DNA of 64,000 nucleotides from assembly GCF_019042655.1 (NCBI RefSeq), contig NZ_JAHPZO010000011.1, positions 1-64,000 on the forward strand. Direction: 5' to 3'. The position numbers and the translations under genes are program-made. Shown piece after piece: positions 53,750 through 62,984 of the stretch. Numbering within the stretch: position 1 is the first letter of the stretch; every line of letters begins with the position of its first letter. The stretch is from Planococcus sp. CP5-4_YE (GTDB taxonomy: Bacteria; Bacillota; Bacilli; Bacillales_A; Planococcaceae). Below the pieces are notes generated by a model. The model worked only from the letters and a program-made list of their open reading frames with translations, did not search any database and was not told where the DNA came from.

Positions 53750-54694
53750 GTGATTCGCATCATTACACGCCGCTTAGCCGAAGTTGCGGTCTTTCTATTA
53801 TTGATCACGTTTGTCAGTTTCCTGTTCGCGCGCATGGCTCCGGGAGACCCGGTGCTGTCGATCCTGCGCGTTGATGATTTATCGGTATCGGCTGAACAGG
53901 TGGAGCAATTGCGAGAGGACATGGGGTTTAACGAGCCGTTGCTCGTCCAGTACGGCGAGTGGCTGGTAGATTTTGCCCGCTTGGATTTCGGGAATTCCTA
54001 TATTTCCAACCAGCCCGTCATGGACATGTTGTGGAGTGGCGTTCCGGCAACTTTGGAATTAACGCTCGGCGGGCTGTTCGTCATGGTGCTGGTCGCTTTG
54101 CCGCTCGGGTCGCTCGCTGCGCTTTACCGAGGCAGCTGGATCGACCAAGTGAGCCGCGGCTTGTCATTGCTCGGTGCCGCCGTTCCAAGTTTTTGGCTGG
54201 GCCTTATATTGATCGATCTGCTCGGTGTTCGCCTAGGATGGCTGCCGACAATGGGGAGGGACGGCTTGCATTCTGCCGTCCTTCCTTCTATTACGTTAGG
54301 GCTCGCCATTTCAAGCGTCTATGTCCGGCTGTTGCGCTCGAGCTTGATTGATTCCTTGAACCAGGAAAATATCCGAGCTGCGCGCGCCCGCGGAATTTCA
54401 GAGCCGCGGATTTTCTTCAGCCATGTGCTGCGAGCGAGCTTGCCGCCGGTTATCACGGTATTTGGCGTCAGCCTAGGCAGCTTGATCGGTGGAGTCGTTG
54501 TCATTGAAGTGATTTTCGCCTATCCCGGAATCGGCAAGATGGTCGTTGATGCCATTCGCGGCAGGGATTATCCGATGATCCAGGGCTATATTTTTGTTAT
54601 GGCCATCCTGGTATTTGTGATCAATAGCATCGTCGATCTATCGTATCGTTATTTGAATCCGGAACTGCGCTTAAAAGGAAAGGGGAGAGTGTGA
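53750..54694 (+). CDS. ABC transporter permease (NikB/OppB type)
   Basis: A 314-residue permease with six membrane segments. The N-terminus RIITRRLAEVAVFLLLITFVSFLFARMAPGDPV is typical of OppB/NikB. The EAA loop for ATPase contact is visible as NIRAARARGISEPRIFFSHVLRASLPPVITVFG (about 206-238). The GTG start directly follows the stop of the binding-protein gene. The stop overlaps the next permease start (GTGATGA). Confidence 0.93.
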   Translation: MIRIITRRLAEVAVFLLLITFVSFLFARMAPGDPVLSILRVDDLSVSAEQVEQLREDMGFNEPLLVQYGEWLVDFARLDFGNSYISNQPVMDMLWSGVPATLELTLGGLFVMVLVALPLGSLAALYRGSWIDQVSRGLSLLGAAVPSFWLGLILIDLLGVRLGWLPTMGRDGLHSAVLPSITLGLAISSVYVRLLRSSLIDSLNQENIRAARARGISEPRIFFSHVLRASLPPVITVFGVSLGSLIGGVVVIEVIFAYPGIGKMVVDAIRGRDYPMIQGYIFVMAILVFVINSIVDLSYRYLNPELRLKGKGRV

Positions 54695-55530
54695 TGACAA
54701 GCCGGCTTACTATAAATAGAACGCGTGCCACCAAGGTGTTTTTATCGGCTTTCCTAATCCTCATTGCTGCGATTGCGGTTTACGCATTCCTCATATTGAA
54801 GCATGACCCGTCATTCGTCGATTTGAATGAGCGCTTGCTCCCGATGAGCTGGCAGCATCCTTTTGGCACCGATCATTTGGGGCGTGATATGCTGACGCGC
54901 ATCCTGCTCGGCTTTCAATTGACGGTGGGCTATGGCTTTTTGGCGCTGTTGTTGGCGGTCGCCATCGGAGTGCCGATTGGCGTCATTGCTGGATTCAAGG
55001 GTGGCCTTGTCGATCGCCTGCTGATGAGGGTGGCGGATGCGTTTTTGGCGTTTCCGGACACGGTCGTCGCGATCGTGCTGAGCGGTTTGCTTGGTGCAGG
55101 CATCGAGAACTTGCTGCTGGCGATCATTTTGGTCAAATGGGTGAATTACGCGCGCCTTGCCCGCAGCACAGTCGTTACGGAACGGCAGAAAGATTACATC
55201 ACCATGGCCAAGATCAACGGCTTGAGCGAATGGCGCATCATGTGGAAACATTTGTTTCCCCATTTGATTGGCCATATTTTGGTGCTCGCCAGCTTGGATC
55301 TGGGGAAAATCATTTTATTGATTTCTTCCTTGTCTTACATCGGGCTTGGCGCTCAGCCGCCGGCGCCGGAATGGGGCGCGATGCTCAATGAAGCCCGTCC
55401 CTATTTCCAGACAGTTCCGGCCTTGATGATCTACCCCGGACTCGCCATCGTGACCGTTGTGTTGCTCTCTAATTTGCTTGGCGATTATTTACGCGATAAA
55501 TTTGACGTGAAAAAGGAAGTGGCAGAATGA
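54691..55530 (+). CDS. ABC transporter permease (NikC/OppC type)
   Basis: A 279-residue second permease, partner of the NikB-type protein. HPFGTDHLGRDMLTRILLGFQLTVGYG (about 51-77) is the hallmark N-terminal region, and DYITMAKINGLSEWRIMWKHLFPHLIGHI (about 168-196) is the EAA loop. The start overlaps the upstream stop by 4 bp; the stop overlaps the ATPase ATG (ATGA). Confidence 0.93.
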   Translation: MMTSRLTINRTRATKVFLSAFLILIAAIAVYAFLILKHDPSFVDLNERLLPMSWQHPFGTDHLGRDMLTRILLGFQLTVGYGFLALLLAVAIGVPIGVIAGFKGGLVDRLLMRVADAFLAFPDTVVAIVLSGLLGAGIENLLLAIILVKWVNYARLARSTVVTERQKDYITMAKINGLSEWRIMWKHLFPHLIGHILVLASLDLGKIILLISSLSYIGLGAQPPAPEWGAMLNEARPYFQTVPALMIYPGLAIVTVVLLSNLLGDYLRDKFDVKKEVAE

Positions 55531-56342
55531 CGTTGCTCTCTGTACAAAATTTAACGGTCCAGGCCGGAGAGGTCCCACTTGTTAAGGGCATTTCCTTTGA
55601 TGTCCAAAAAGGCGAATGGCTCGCCATCATCGGGCAAAGCGGTAGCGGCAAAAGCGTCAGCGCCTCCGCGATCGGCCGTTTGCTCGCGCCGAATTTGAAA
55701 GCCCAGGGCAAAGCGCTTTATAATGGAAAAGATATCCTGCAGTTCGGTGCAAAAGAAATGCGCCGCTTGCGGGGCACTTCCATTTCCTATATCTTTCAGG
55801 ACTATCAAGGTTCATTTACTTCGTTCCATACAATCGGCCGCCATTTTGAGGAGTTTTTGAAAGCCCATTTCAAGCTTTCGAAAGCACAGCGACGGGAAAT
55901 GGCGGAACAAGCACTCGAATCGGTCGGATTGCAGCCCGAGATGTACACGCGCTACCCGTTTCAATTGAGCGGCGGCCAGCTTCAGCGTAGCTCGATCGCC
56001 TTGGCATTGCTGACAAAGCCGGACCTCGTCATTGCAGATGAACCGACAGCGGCACTCGACAGCATTTCAGCCGCTAAGGTGCTTCGTTTACTCGCGGACC
56101 TACAGCAGAAAACCGGCTGCGCGATGCTGTTCATTACCCACGATCTGCGGCATGTACGAAAACATGCCGACCAAATTATTGTGATGAAAGAAGGAGAAAT
56201 CGTCGAAAAAGGCGATAAGCAAAGCGTTCTGGACCAGCCGCAGCATGCTTATACCCGGTCGCTGATGGCGGCATCACCAAGCTTATCCGCAGCATCCCAG
56301 CTGTTGAAGGGGGACGACACATCATGCGTTTACTGCAATTGA
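55527..56342 (+). CDS. ABC transporter ATP-binding protein (NikD/OppD type)
   Basis: A 271-residue ATPase. Walker A is GQSGSGKSVSA (about 36-46), the Q loop is in FQDYQGSF, the signature is LSGGQLQRSSIALAL (about 148-162), Walker B is VIADEPTAALD, and the switch His is in THDLRHV. It ends in a Cys-containing tail (DDTSCVYCN) that is short for OppD-type proteins, which usually carry a Cys-rich iron-sulfur extension. The last 19 bases overlap the next gene. Confidence 0.92.
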   Translation: MTLLSVQNLTVQAGEVPLVKGISFDVQKGEWLAIIGQSGSGKSVSASAIGRLLAPNLKAQGKALYNGKDILQFGAKEMRRLRGTSISYIFQDYQGSFTSFHTIGRHFEEFLKAHFKLSKAQRREMAEQALESVGLQPEMYTRYPFQLSGGQLQRSSIALALLTKPDLVIADEPTAALDSISAAKVLRLLADLQQKTGCAMLFITHDLRHVRKHADQIIVMKEGEIVEKGDKQSVLDQPQHAYTRSLMAASPSLSAASQLLKGDDTSCVYCN

Positions 56343-57088
56343 ACAATGTCCAAAAATCCTACCAGCCGGGCATTCCGGTACTAACAGACATCAACTTCTC
56401 GCTCGACCGGAAGGAATGTCTCGGGATTGTCGGCGAAAGCGGATGCGGCAAAAGCACCCTCGCCCGCTGCATTTTGCAGTTGGAGGGGCTTGACCAAGGG
56501 GAGATTTTGTTTGAAGGCACGCCCTTGCAGGATAAAGGCGAACGGGAAATCCGCCCGTATCGGCGCCACCTGCAAACCGTCATGCAAAATCCCGCTTCTT
56601 CACTGAACCCGAAGCTGAAAATTCGCCATTCATTGATGGAACCATTTCGCCAATACGGCGCACAAGTATCTTTGAGCCACTTCCAACATGGCAGTGAAGA
56701 AGGGATGGCGCGCCAATTGATGGAAGCGGTGGAACTTTCTCCGGACTTGTTGTCTCGCTATCCCCATGAACTGAGCGGCGGCCAGAAGCAACGTATCTCG
56801 ATTGCGCGCGCCATCAGCCTGGAGCCCGCGCTTGTAGTGCTGGATGAACCAACTTCGAGTTTGGATGTCCTGACGCAAATGTCGATCTTGAAGTTGCTGG
56901 ATCATCTTCGCGACGCATTGGACTTATCGTATTTATTTATTTCCCACGATCTGCTGGCCATTCAGGCATTAAGCCAAAAAATACTGGTCATGAAACAAGG
57001 GCAAATCGTCGACCGTTTCGAAAAAGGTGATTTGTTTGCAGATGAACGCCATCCTTATACACAACAATTGATTTCTTTATTCGACTGA
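56324..57088 (+). CDS. ABC transporter ATP-binding protein (NikE/OppF type)
   Basis: A 254-residue second ATPase. Walker A is GESGCGKST (about 37-45), the signature is LSGGQKQRISIARAI (about 150-164), Walker B is LVVLDEPTSSLD, and the switch His is in ISHDL. It forms a heterodimer with the NikD-type protein. Its start overlaps the upstream gene. It is followed 13 bp later by the MATE gene, which is therefore most likely cotranscribed. Confidence 0.92.
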   Translation: MRLLQLNNVQKSYQPGIPVLTDINFSLDRKECLGIVGESGCGKSTLARCILQLEGLDQGEILFEGTPLQDKGEREIRPYRRHLQTVMQNPASSLNPKLKIRHSLMEPFRQYGAQVSLSHFQHGSEEGMARQLMEAVELSPDLLSRYPHELSGGQKQRISIARAISLEPALVVLDEPTSSLDVLTQMSILKLLDHLRDALDLSYLFISHDLLAIQALSQKILVMKQGQIVDRFEKGDLFADERHPYTQQLISLFD

Positions 57089-57101
57089 ACAGGAGTGCAC
57101 C

Positions 57102-58403
57102 ATGAATCATAAAAAATACTTGGCGTTGGCCTTGCCTTTAACCTTTTCAACCGTGACGACGCCTTTGCTCGGGGCCGTGGATACGGCGGTCGTCGGGCAG
57201 CTGCCGGACCCCGCTTATCTCGGGGGCGTCGCCATCGGCACCGTAATATTCAATACGATGTACTGGCTGTTTGGCTTTTTGCGCGTCAGCACCTCAGGCT
57301 TTGCGGCTCAGGCACTTGGCGCGCGGGATGAACTGCAGGAAACGCTGTCGTTTATCCGGCCGTTTTTCATCGCGTTGTTAATCGGGCTCGTTTTCCTGCT
57401 CCTCCAAAATCCGATTGCGGCAGCTGCGATGGCCTTGCTTAATCCGGCACAAGACGTAGAGGCCTTGGCGCTGGATTATTTCCATATCCGCGTATGGGGC
57501 GTGCCGGTGACGTTCATCAATTACGTCATCCTCGGCTGGCTGATGGGCATGTCGCGCATCCGTCTGGCAGTGACGATTCAAATCGCTATGAACTTATTGA
57601 ATATCGCGCTCGATTTACTGTTCGTGACAGGGTTCGCTTGGGGCGTCACCGGGGTCGCATCGGCCACCTTGATCGCCGAAGTGAGCGCGATGGTTTTGGG
57701 CATTTATTTCCTCATGAAACGGACGCAATTCACGCTCAAGCTATTGCCTCTCCAGCAAATTTTTGAAGGCGCAGCGCTGAAGAAAATGATTGCCGTCAAT
57801 CAGGATTTGTTTATCCGGACTGTCTGCCTGCTCGCCGTTTTTAATATCTTTACATACAAAAGTGCTTCATTCGGCACCGAGACCTTGGCTGCCAATGCCG
57901 TGCTGATTCAAATCCATTATTTGATGGCTTATTTCTTCGACGGCTTCTCGAATGCTTCGAGTATTTTATCCGGCAAAGCGCTTGGATCGAAGGACGAAGG
58001 CTTGTATAAACGGACACTCGCTTTGGCCAGCCAATGGGCGCTTTTCACGGCGTTGTTTTTAACTGCTGTGTATGGGCTGTTCAGCGGCCCGGTCATCCGG
58101 CTATTTACCGGAATCCCGGAAGTCATCACCATTGCTTCCGATTACAGCATGTGGCTATTGCTGTTTCCGATTTCCACAAGCATAGGCATCATTTTTTATG
58201 GCATTTTCACGGGAGCCACCGAGACAGCGCCTGTCCGGAAGTCGATGATGATGGCATTGTTGCTGTTTTTGGCCATCTATTTCCTCGCCGTCCCCCTGTT
58301 CGGCAACCACGGATTATGGCTCGCGTTCATAGCATTTAGTGCGGGCCGTTCGATTTTCCTCTCCATGTATATTCCTAAGTTGAACCGGCATTTTTCGGTT
58401 TGA
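57102..58403 (+). CDS. MATE-family efflux transporter (DinF-like)
   Basis: A 433-residue exporter with twelve membrane segments, of the MATE family that uses Na+ or H+ to expel organic compounds. LALPLTFSTVTTPLLGAVDTAVVGQL (about 10-35) with its Asp and the SGFAAQALGARDE loop are typical of the DinF branch. The ATG follows caggagtgcacc. It is the last gene of the Zur-boxed importer operon. A role in exporting a zinc-binding metallophore, with the ABC system reimporting the complex, is a reasonable but untested idea; drug or metabolite export is the alternative. Confidence 0.88.
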   Translation: MNHKKYLALALPLTFSTVTTPLLGAVDTAVVGQLPDPAYLGGVAIGTVIFNTMYWLFGFLRVSTSGFAAQALGARDELQETLSFIRPFFIALLIGLVFLLLQNPIAAAAMALLNPAQDVEALALDYFHIRVWGVPVTFINYVILGWLMGMSRIRLAVTIQIAMNLLNIALDLLFVTGFAWGVTGVASATLIAEVSAMVLGIYFLMKRTQFTLKLLPLQQIFEGAALKKMIAVNQDLFIRTVCLLAVFNIFTYKSASFGTETLAANAVLIQIHYLMAYFFDGFSNASSILSGKALGSKDEGLYKRTLALASQWALFTALFLTAVYGLFSGPVIRLFTGIPEVITIASDYSMWLLLFPISTSIGIIFYGIFTGATETAPVRKSMMMALLLFLAIYFLAVPLFGNHGLWLAFIAFSAGRSIFLSMYIPKLNRHFSV

Positions 58404-58469
58404 GTTATTTTTTCAATAAATTTCTATCCGCTCAGTTAATGAAATGATGCGATAATCGCGTCGCTTGAA

Positions 58470-58514
58470 CACTAAAAAGCCGAAGCCCTGAAAAGAGGGT
58501 TTCGGCTTTTAGTG
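58470..58514. terminator. Terminator after the importer/MATE operon
   Basis: cactaaaaagccgaagccct / agggtttcggcttttagtg stem; the inner part is GC-rich and symmetrical. Confidence 0.85.
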
Positions 58515-58641
58515 AGTTGAATGAGCTTTAATTTTGTGGAAATTTATGAAAATGCCTTTTAATATTGGCAGTATACGATGATAAAGGGTTTTCGATAGGA
58601 TTTGTAGAAGTTTACACCATGACTGGAAGGGGATATGAATT

Positions 58642-58848
58642 GTGGATAATATGATGAGGTTCAACATAGGCGATATCATTGCAACATTTTTCCTTCTCGG
58701 CTTTTTCGTTTTGGCGATCGTGCTAATAGTAGTCGCCGTAAAGGCAGCGGCCAACAAGAACAAAAAGCTGCAGGCGGATGAATCGGGTTTGCAAAAACGC
58801 ATCGAGGGACTGGAATTGCGTGTGGAAAAGCTGGAGAATGAACAATGA
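58642..58848 (+). CDS. Small membrane protein with coiled coil (DUF4083-like)
   Basis: A 68-residue protein with one membrane segment (about 10-34, IIATFFLLGFFVLAIVLIVVAVKAA) and a cytosolic heptad-patterned tail (LQKRIEGLELRVEKLENEQ). The layout fits DUF4083, seen in Bacillaceae; function unknown. The GTG follows ggaaggggatatgaatt. A second small membrane protein follows 39 bp later. Confidence 0.7.
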   Translation: MDNMMRFNIGDIIATFFLLGFFVLAIVLIVVAVKAAANKNKKLQADESGLQKRIEGLELRVEKLENEQ

Positions 58849-58887
58849 GAAGAATATAAGGATCGATAGCGAAAGGAGGAAACGGAA

Positions 58888-59088
58888 GTGGATATGCCTG
58901 GTGGAATCACGGTGGCGCTTATCATCTTTGGCTTGTTTTTGCTCATTACCGGGCTTTTGGTCGGCAGTATCCTCATGATGCTGAAAAAGAGCAAGTCCAA
59001 TCAAGTGGACGATGTGCCGGATCAACAAACACCTGTAAAAAACGTCAAAGTAGAGGAACAGGACACACCTAAAGACGACCATCGGTAA
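58888..59088 (+). CDS. Small membrane protein (66 aa)
   Basis: A single membrane segment (about 8-33, VALIIFGLFLLITGLLVGSILMML) followed by a charged, probably disordered tail rich in Asp, Lys and Gln. The GTG follows gcgaaaggaggaaacggaa, a strong site. I recognise no family. It probably shares a transcript with the preceding small membrane protein. Confidence 0.65.
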   Translation: MDMPGGITVALIIFGLFLLITGLLVGSILMMLKKSKSNQVDDVPDQQTPVKNVKVEEQDTPKDDHR

Positions 59089-59149
59089 GGAGCGGGAAAA
59101 ATTGCCGCTTCTTTTTTTATCATAAAATAACATAGGAAGAGGTGCTCCA

Positions 59150-59710
59150 ATGCAATGCGAATGGCCAAAAGGCGACGAACGGATGCAGGCTTACCATGAC
59201 GAGGAATGGTGCCGGCCAAGCCGCGATGAACGCTATTTATTTGAAATGCTGAGCTTGGAAGGCGCCCAAGCAGGCTTATCCTGGCAGATCGTGCTGTCAA
59301 AACGCGATAGCTACAAAGACGCTTTTCAAAATTTCGATATAGACTATTGCGCCGCATTGACGGATGAAGCGCTTGCCGAGATCAAAGAACAATACGGCGT
59401 GATCAAACACGGTGCCAAGCTCCAATCCGTCCGGACGAATGCACGGGCGGTGAAGGAGGTCCAATCGGAATTCACCAGTTTTGCTGAGTATCTTTGGAGT
59501 TTCACGGACGGCAAAGCGGTAATCAACAAATGGCAATCGGACTCGGAGATTCCCGCCCAGTCGGAGCTGTCTATAAAAGTCAGCAAGGATTTGAAAAAAC
59601 GCGGATTTAAATTTGTCGGCCCCGTTACGACGTATTCGTTTCTTCAAGCAGTAGGAATTATCGACGATCATATAATCAGCTGCCCATTTCACATCGCGAA
59701 CCGAAAATAA
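59150..59710 (+). CDS. tag: DNA-3-methyladenine glycosylase I
   Basis: A 186-residue helix-hairpin-helix glycosylase that removes 3-methyladenine from alkylated DNA, the first step of base-excision repair. The structural zinc ligands are visible: Cys in QCEWP (3), His in YHDEEWCRP (about 16), and His and Cys near the end (DDHIISCPFH). The aromatic pocket LSWQIVLSKRDSYKDAF is conserved. The ATG follows aggaagaggtgctcca. Full family length. Confidence 0.95.
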   Translation: MQCEWPKGDERMQAYHDEEWCRPSRDERYLFEMLSLEGAQAGLSWQIVLSKRDSYKDAFQNFDIDYCAALTDEALAEIKEQYGVIKHGAKLQSVRTNARAVKEVQSEFTSFAEYLWSFTDGKAVINKWQSDSEIPAQSELSIKVSKDLKKRGFKFVGPVTTYSFLQAVGIIDDHIISCPFHIANRK

Positions 59711-59793
59711 ATTAAAAAACTGGAAATGGTTGGGATTCTATATAGGATCTTTTCCATTTTTTTATGCTAAAATATGGAAAAGGGGTGAGTGAG

Positions 59794-60063
59794 GTGAAGT
59801 TGATATGCCAGGCCGTAGCTGGGGCCATTATGGTCCATCTTTTGTATTGGGTTGTCACATTTATGGTCGGGTATGCGAAAACGATGCTGTATCATCCGAA
59901 TATCGGTGCATTATGGGCGAATGAGCACGTATTGCAGTCGGAAGTGTCTTTTGGCTACACGGTTTCGCCAATCGGGTATATGGCCAGTTTTTTCGCTACG
60001 GCCATGCTATTCTGGTGCCTCCTTGCCCTTTACAAGAAATTCGCTTCCAAGCCAAGTTGGTGA
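59794..60063 (+). CDS. Hypothetical membrane protein (89 aa)
   Basis: A small protein with two membrane segments (about 8-28 and 58-82) and a short external loop (YHPNIGALWANEHVLQSEVSFGYT). No family is recognised. The GTG at 59794 is preferred because aagggg lies about eight bases upstream; the frame's earlier ATG overlaps the T-rich end of the tag gene region. Confidence 0.5.
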   Translation: MKLICQAVAGAIMVHLLYWVVTFMVGYAKTMLYHPNIGALWANEHVLQSEVSFGYTVSPIGYMASFFATAMLFWCLLALYKKFASKPSW

Positions 60064-60089
60064 AACTTAATTGCAATGAAAACTCTGTG

Positions 60090-60117
60090 GAGACTGTCGA
60101 AATGACGGTCTCTTTTT
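60090..60117 (+). terminator. Intrinsic terminator
   Basis: gagactgtc-gaaat-gacggtctc followed by TTTTT, after the small membrane protein gene. Confidence 0.85.
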
Positions 60118-60376
60118 GCTTGGGTGGCAGATTGCGGAATAGACTAAGCTGCTCGTTCGAAGAGGGATTCCGCGCCTTCAGTGCAGGAATCCGCTTTTTC
60201 ATCTCATGGCTTTGCGTAAAAGGCTTATTTTCTTTAATCCTTACGCAAAATGGTTTATAATTATCTGTTAGTAGTAAAGATTTTGTGTCAAACAGGCATA
60301 CAATAGATGATGGATTTAACACGAAAGCGGCGGATTCGAAAAGCCGCTAATACTTGCGTAGAAAAGGAAGGTATAC
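60118..60376. other. mqo upstream region
   Basis: About 260 bases with no gene. A tataat (60255-60260) lies 120 bp before mqo with a weak -35. Imperfect gcggcggattcgaaaagccgc symmetry lies about 40 bp before the start. Confidence 0.4.
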
Positions 60377-61906
60377 ATGAGCAATAGAGAAACTGATACA
60401 GATGTAATCTTAATCGGTGCCGGTATTATGAGTGCGACTTTGGGGATTCTCCTGAAAGAATTGTCTCCAAACATGAAAATCAATGTGTTCGAGAAATTGT
60501 CGAGCCCTGGCGAAGAAAGTTCGAACGAATGGAATAACGCCGGTACAGGCCACGCAGCCCTTTGTGAATTGAACTACACAAAAGAAAAACCGGACGGCAC
60601 GATGGATATCAGCAAAGCCATCGACGTCAACGAACAATTCCAGGTATCGGCCCAGTTCTGGTCCCATCTCGTGAAAACGGGATTGTTGAAAAATCCGGAT
60701 GAATTCATCCGCCCGCTGCCGCACATCAGCATGGTTCAGGGCGAAGACAATATCCGTTTCCTGAAAAAGCGTTTTGATGCCATGGCTAAAAATCCGCTCT
60801 TTACAGGCATGGAATTTTCGGATGACCCGGAAGTCCTGAAAGAATGGATGCCGTTGATCATGGCGAACCGGAAAGACGAAGAGCCAATCGCAGCGACGAA
60901 AATCGATACGGGCACGGACGTCAACTTCGGCGCTTTGACACGCATGCTGTTTGACCGTCTTGTGAAAGAAGATGTCAATGTCCATTACCGCCATATGGTG
61001 CAGGATTTGAAACAAATGAAAGACGGCCGTTGGTTGCTGAAAGTTAAAAATCTTGAAACCGGAAAACTCGACGTACACACGGCGAAGTTCGTCTTTATCG
61101 GTGGCGGCGGCGCAAGCATCCACTTGCTCCAAAAATCCGGCATCCCGGAATCGAAACATATTGGAGGATTCCCGGTCAGCGGCCTGTTCATGGTCTGCAA
61201 AAACCCGGAAGTCATCGAACAGCATCACGCGAAAGTTTACGGCAAAGCGAAAGTTGGCGCACCGCCGATGTCCGTTCCTCACTTGGATACGCGCTTTATC
61301 GACGATAAGAAATCCTTATTGTTCGGACCATTCGCAGGCTTTACACCGAAATTCCTGAAAACCGGCTCTTATATGGACTTGGTGGCCTCGGTTAAACCGA
61401 ATAATGTGTTAACGATGCTATCAGGTGGAGCGAAAAACTTATCGCTCACGCAATATCTGATCCAACAAGTCATCCAGTCGAAAGAACAGCGCATGGAAGA
61501 ACTGCGTGAGTTCATCCCGGCTGCGAAGAGTGAAGACTGGGAGCTCGTCGTCGCAGGACAGCGCGTCCAGGTCATCAAAGACACCGATGCAGGCGGCAAA
61601 GGCACGCTGCAATTCGGTACAGAGCTAGTCACTTCAGCGGACGGCTCCATCTCCGCGTTGCTCGGGGCATCTCCTGGAGCTTCGACAGCGGTTCACGTCA
61701 TGCTGAAGCTGCTGGCCAACTGCTTCCCTCAAGAATTGGAAAAATGGGAACCGCAAATCAAGGAAATGATTCCGTCTTACGGCAAATCCTTGATGGATAA
61801 CGAAGAGCTGTTAAAACACGTTCATCAATACACTGCAGAAGCACTGGATTTAAATGAAGTGAAGCCGGCAGATCACGCGCCGGAAGATTTAACACCGCAA
61901 ATTTAA
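60377..61906 (+). CDS. mqo: Malate:quinone oxidoreductase
   Basis: A 509-residue FAD enzyme of the membrane periphery that oxidises malate to oxaloacetate and passes electrons to quinone, replacing or supplementing NAD-dependent malate dehydrogenase in the TCA cycle. The FAD motif is [12 protein letters not shown] (12-23); [20 protein letters not shown] (about 49-68) and [21 protein letters not shown] (about 235-255) are family hallmarks. The ATG follows aaaaggaaggtatac. It is monocistronic. It fits the malate/citrate uptake and sensing genes earlier in the window. Confidence 0.96.
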   Translation: MSNRETDTDVILIGAGIMSATLGILLKELSPNMKINVFEKLSSPGEESSNEWNNAGTGHAALCELNYTKEKPDGTMDISKAIDVNEQFQVSAQFWSHLVKTGLLKNPDEFIRPLPHISMVQGEDNIRFLKKRFDAMAKNPLFTGMEFSDDPEVLKEWMPLIMANRKDEEPIAATKIDTGTDVNFGALTRMLFDRLVKEDVNVHYRHMVQDLKQMKDGRWLLKVKNLETGKLDVHTAKFVFIGGGGASIHLLQKSGIPESKHIGGFPVSGLFMVCKNPEVIEQHHAKVYGKAKVGAPPMSVPHLDTRFIDDKKSLLFGPFAGFTPKFLKTGSYMDLVASVKPNNVLTMLSGGAKNLSLTQYLIQQVIQSKEQRMEELREFIPAAKSEDWELVVAGQRVQVIKDTDAGGKGTLQFGTELVTSADGSISALLGASPGASTAVHVMLKLLANCFPQELEKWEPQIKEMIPSYGKSLMDNEELLKHVHQYTAEALDLNEVKPADHAPEDLTPQI

Positions 61907-61916
61907 TGAAGAGAAA

Positions 61917-61947
61917 GCCGCCGAGAGCAATCTTGGCGGTTTTTTTG
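61917..61947 (+). terminator. mqo terminator
   Basis: gccgccgaga-gcaa-tcttggcgg followed by TTTTTTT. Confidence 0.88.
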
Positions 61948-61992
61948 CAAGCCTTGAAAAGCGATTAAACTATTTTGGCGGGAGGCATTTAT

Positions 61993-62409
61993 ATGGCACA
62001 AGCAGGGGATTCGCTGGAGATCACAATACGAGGCTACGAAGAAAAAGATTTGGAGCACATCCAACAGTTGAACCAACAACAAGGGTGGACAGGTCTGGTC
62101 GAGAAAAATGCCCAAACAAAAGAAGCGTGGAAAAACTCGAACATCGCTTATGTGGTAGAATCACAAGACCGGGAACTCATAGCTTATATAAGAGGAGTAA
62201 CCGACGGCTCTGTCAGTACGTATATTTGCGAACTGCTTGTAGCTCAACCCTTTAGAGGACGTGGGGCTGGGAGAAGGCTACTGGACTTTGTGCACGCGTT
62301 GCACCCTGATACAAGAGTCGATCTCCTAGCATCCAGTTCGTCGAGTTCTTTTTATGAAGGCAATGGATTCCGGCCTTTTTATGGATTCAGAAAATCACTT
62401 CGCAAATAA
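61993..62409 (+). CDS. GNAT-family N-acetyltransferase (138 aa)
   Basis: A compact acetyltransferase. The acetyl-CoA loop is in ELLVAQPFRGRGAGRRLLDF (about 79-98), and SFYEGNGFRPFYGFRK is the final strand and helix. The ATG at 61993 follows gggaggcatttat; the frame opens six codons earlier. The substrate is unknown. It is monocistronic. Confidence 0.85.
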   Translation: MAQAGDSLEITIRGYEEKDLEHIQQLNQQQGWTGLVEKNAQTKEAWKNSNIAYVVESQDRELIAYIRGVTDGSVSTYICELLVAQPFRGRGAGRRLLDFVHALHPDTRVDLLASSSSSSFYEGNGFRPFYGFRKSLRK

Positions 62410-62443
62410 AAAAATGCCGCTCCTGAAATTTCAGGGGCGGCAT
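62410..62443. terminator. Bidirectional terminator
   Basis: aatgccgctcctgaaa / tttcaggggcggcatt stem between the convergent GNAT and ECF genes. Confidence 0.88.
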
Positions 62444-62447
62444 TGTA

Positions 62448-62984
62448 TTAATTTCTGAAGTAAGGTGTTTTTTTCAACGCTGCTACGACAGGGATGGCGA
62501 GTGCCAATCCGACTGCGTTTTGCACCAGGTTTCCTGGAATGGAGGCTGCTGGAATGATCCAGCTGCTGAAGATGATCGCTTCACCGAGGTAGTAGATGGC
62601 GACCATTACCGGAATCGACAAGGTACAGGCAAGGATGTTGATGCCCATATGGTCACCGTTGCGGCCGCCCGACCAGGCGATTTTGCCGACCAGGAAGCCT
62701 TGCAACCCGCGTGCGATGATCGTGATCGGTGCCCATAGCGTCCAGCCGGACACCAAATCGAAGAGCCCCATACCGGCAGCACCGGCGATTGCGCCTTTTT
62801 TCGGCCCGAACAACAGAGCTGCCGTGAATAGCATTGTCGTGCCAAGATGGACGAGGCCGCCGTTTGCTGCAATCGGCAGGCGAATATTGAGCAGCAAGGT
62901 TGCCACGAAGACGAGTGCGATGAGCATCGATGTGATGATCATGCTATATGTGCGTCCGCTGGAGTAAGTAGTAGTTTTTTGCAT
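62448..62984 (-). CDS. ECF transporter S component (vitamin-type substrate binder)
   Basis: A 178-residue membrane protein with six membrane segments, of the S-component superfamily that gives ECF vitamin or metal transporters their specificity. LPIAANGGLVHLGTTMLFTAALLFGPKKGAIAGAAGMGLFDLVSGW (about 36-81) is the characteristic core. It must pair with an EcfAA'T module, encoded elsewhere. The ATG follows gaaagaaggaatggtttc. No riboswitch could be recognised in its 200-base leader, so the vitamin is not identified. Confidence 0.85.
   Translation of the reverse strand: MQKTTTYSSGRTYSMIITSMLIALVFVATLLLNIRLPIAANGGLVHLGTTMLFTAALLFGPKKGAIAGAAGMGLFDLVSGWTLWAPITIIARGLQGFLVGKIAWSGGRNGDHMGINILACTLSIPVMVAIYYLGEAIIFSSWIIPAASIPGNLVQNAVGLALAIPVVAALKKTPYFRN

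Noticed and set aside
52220-57088. Straight nickel-transporter (nikABCDE) assignment
   Set aside because: The family fits, but the upstream Zur-like boxes and absence of NikR-type sites or nickel enzymes make zinc more likely, so nik symbols were not given.
60410-61282. Minus-strand open frame of 290 codons inside mqo
   Set aside because: mqo is a full-length, highly conserved enzyme on the other strand; the antisense frame is low-complexity Phe/His/Arg-rich sequence typical of a shadow.
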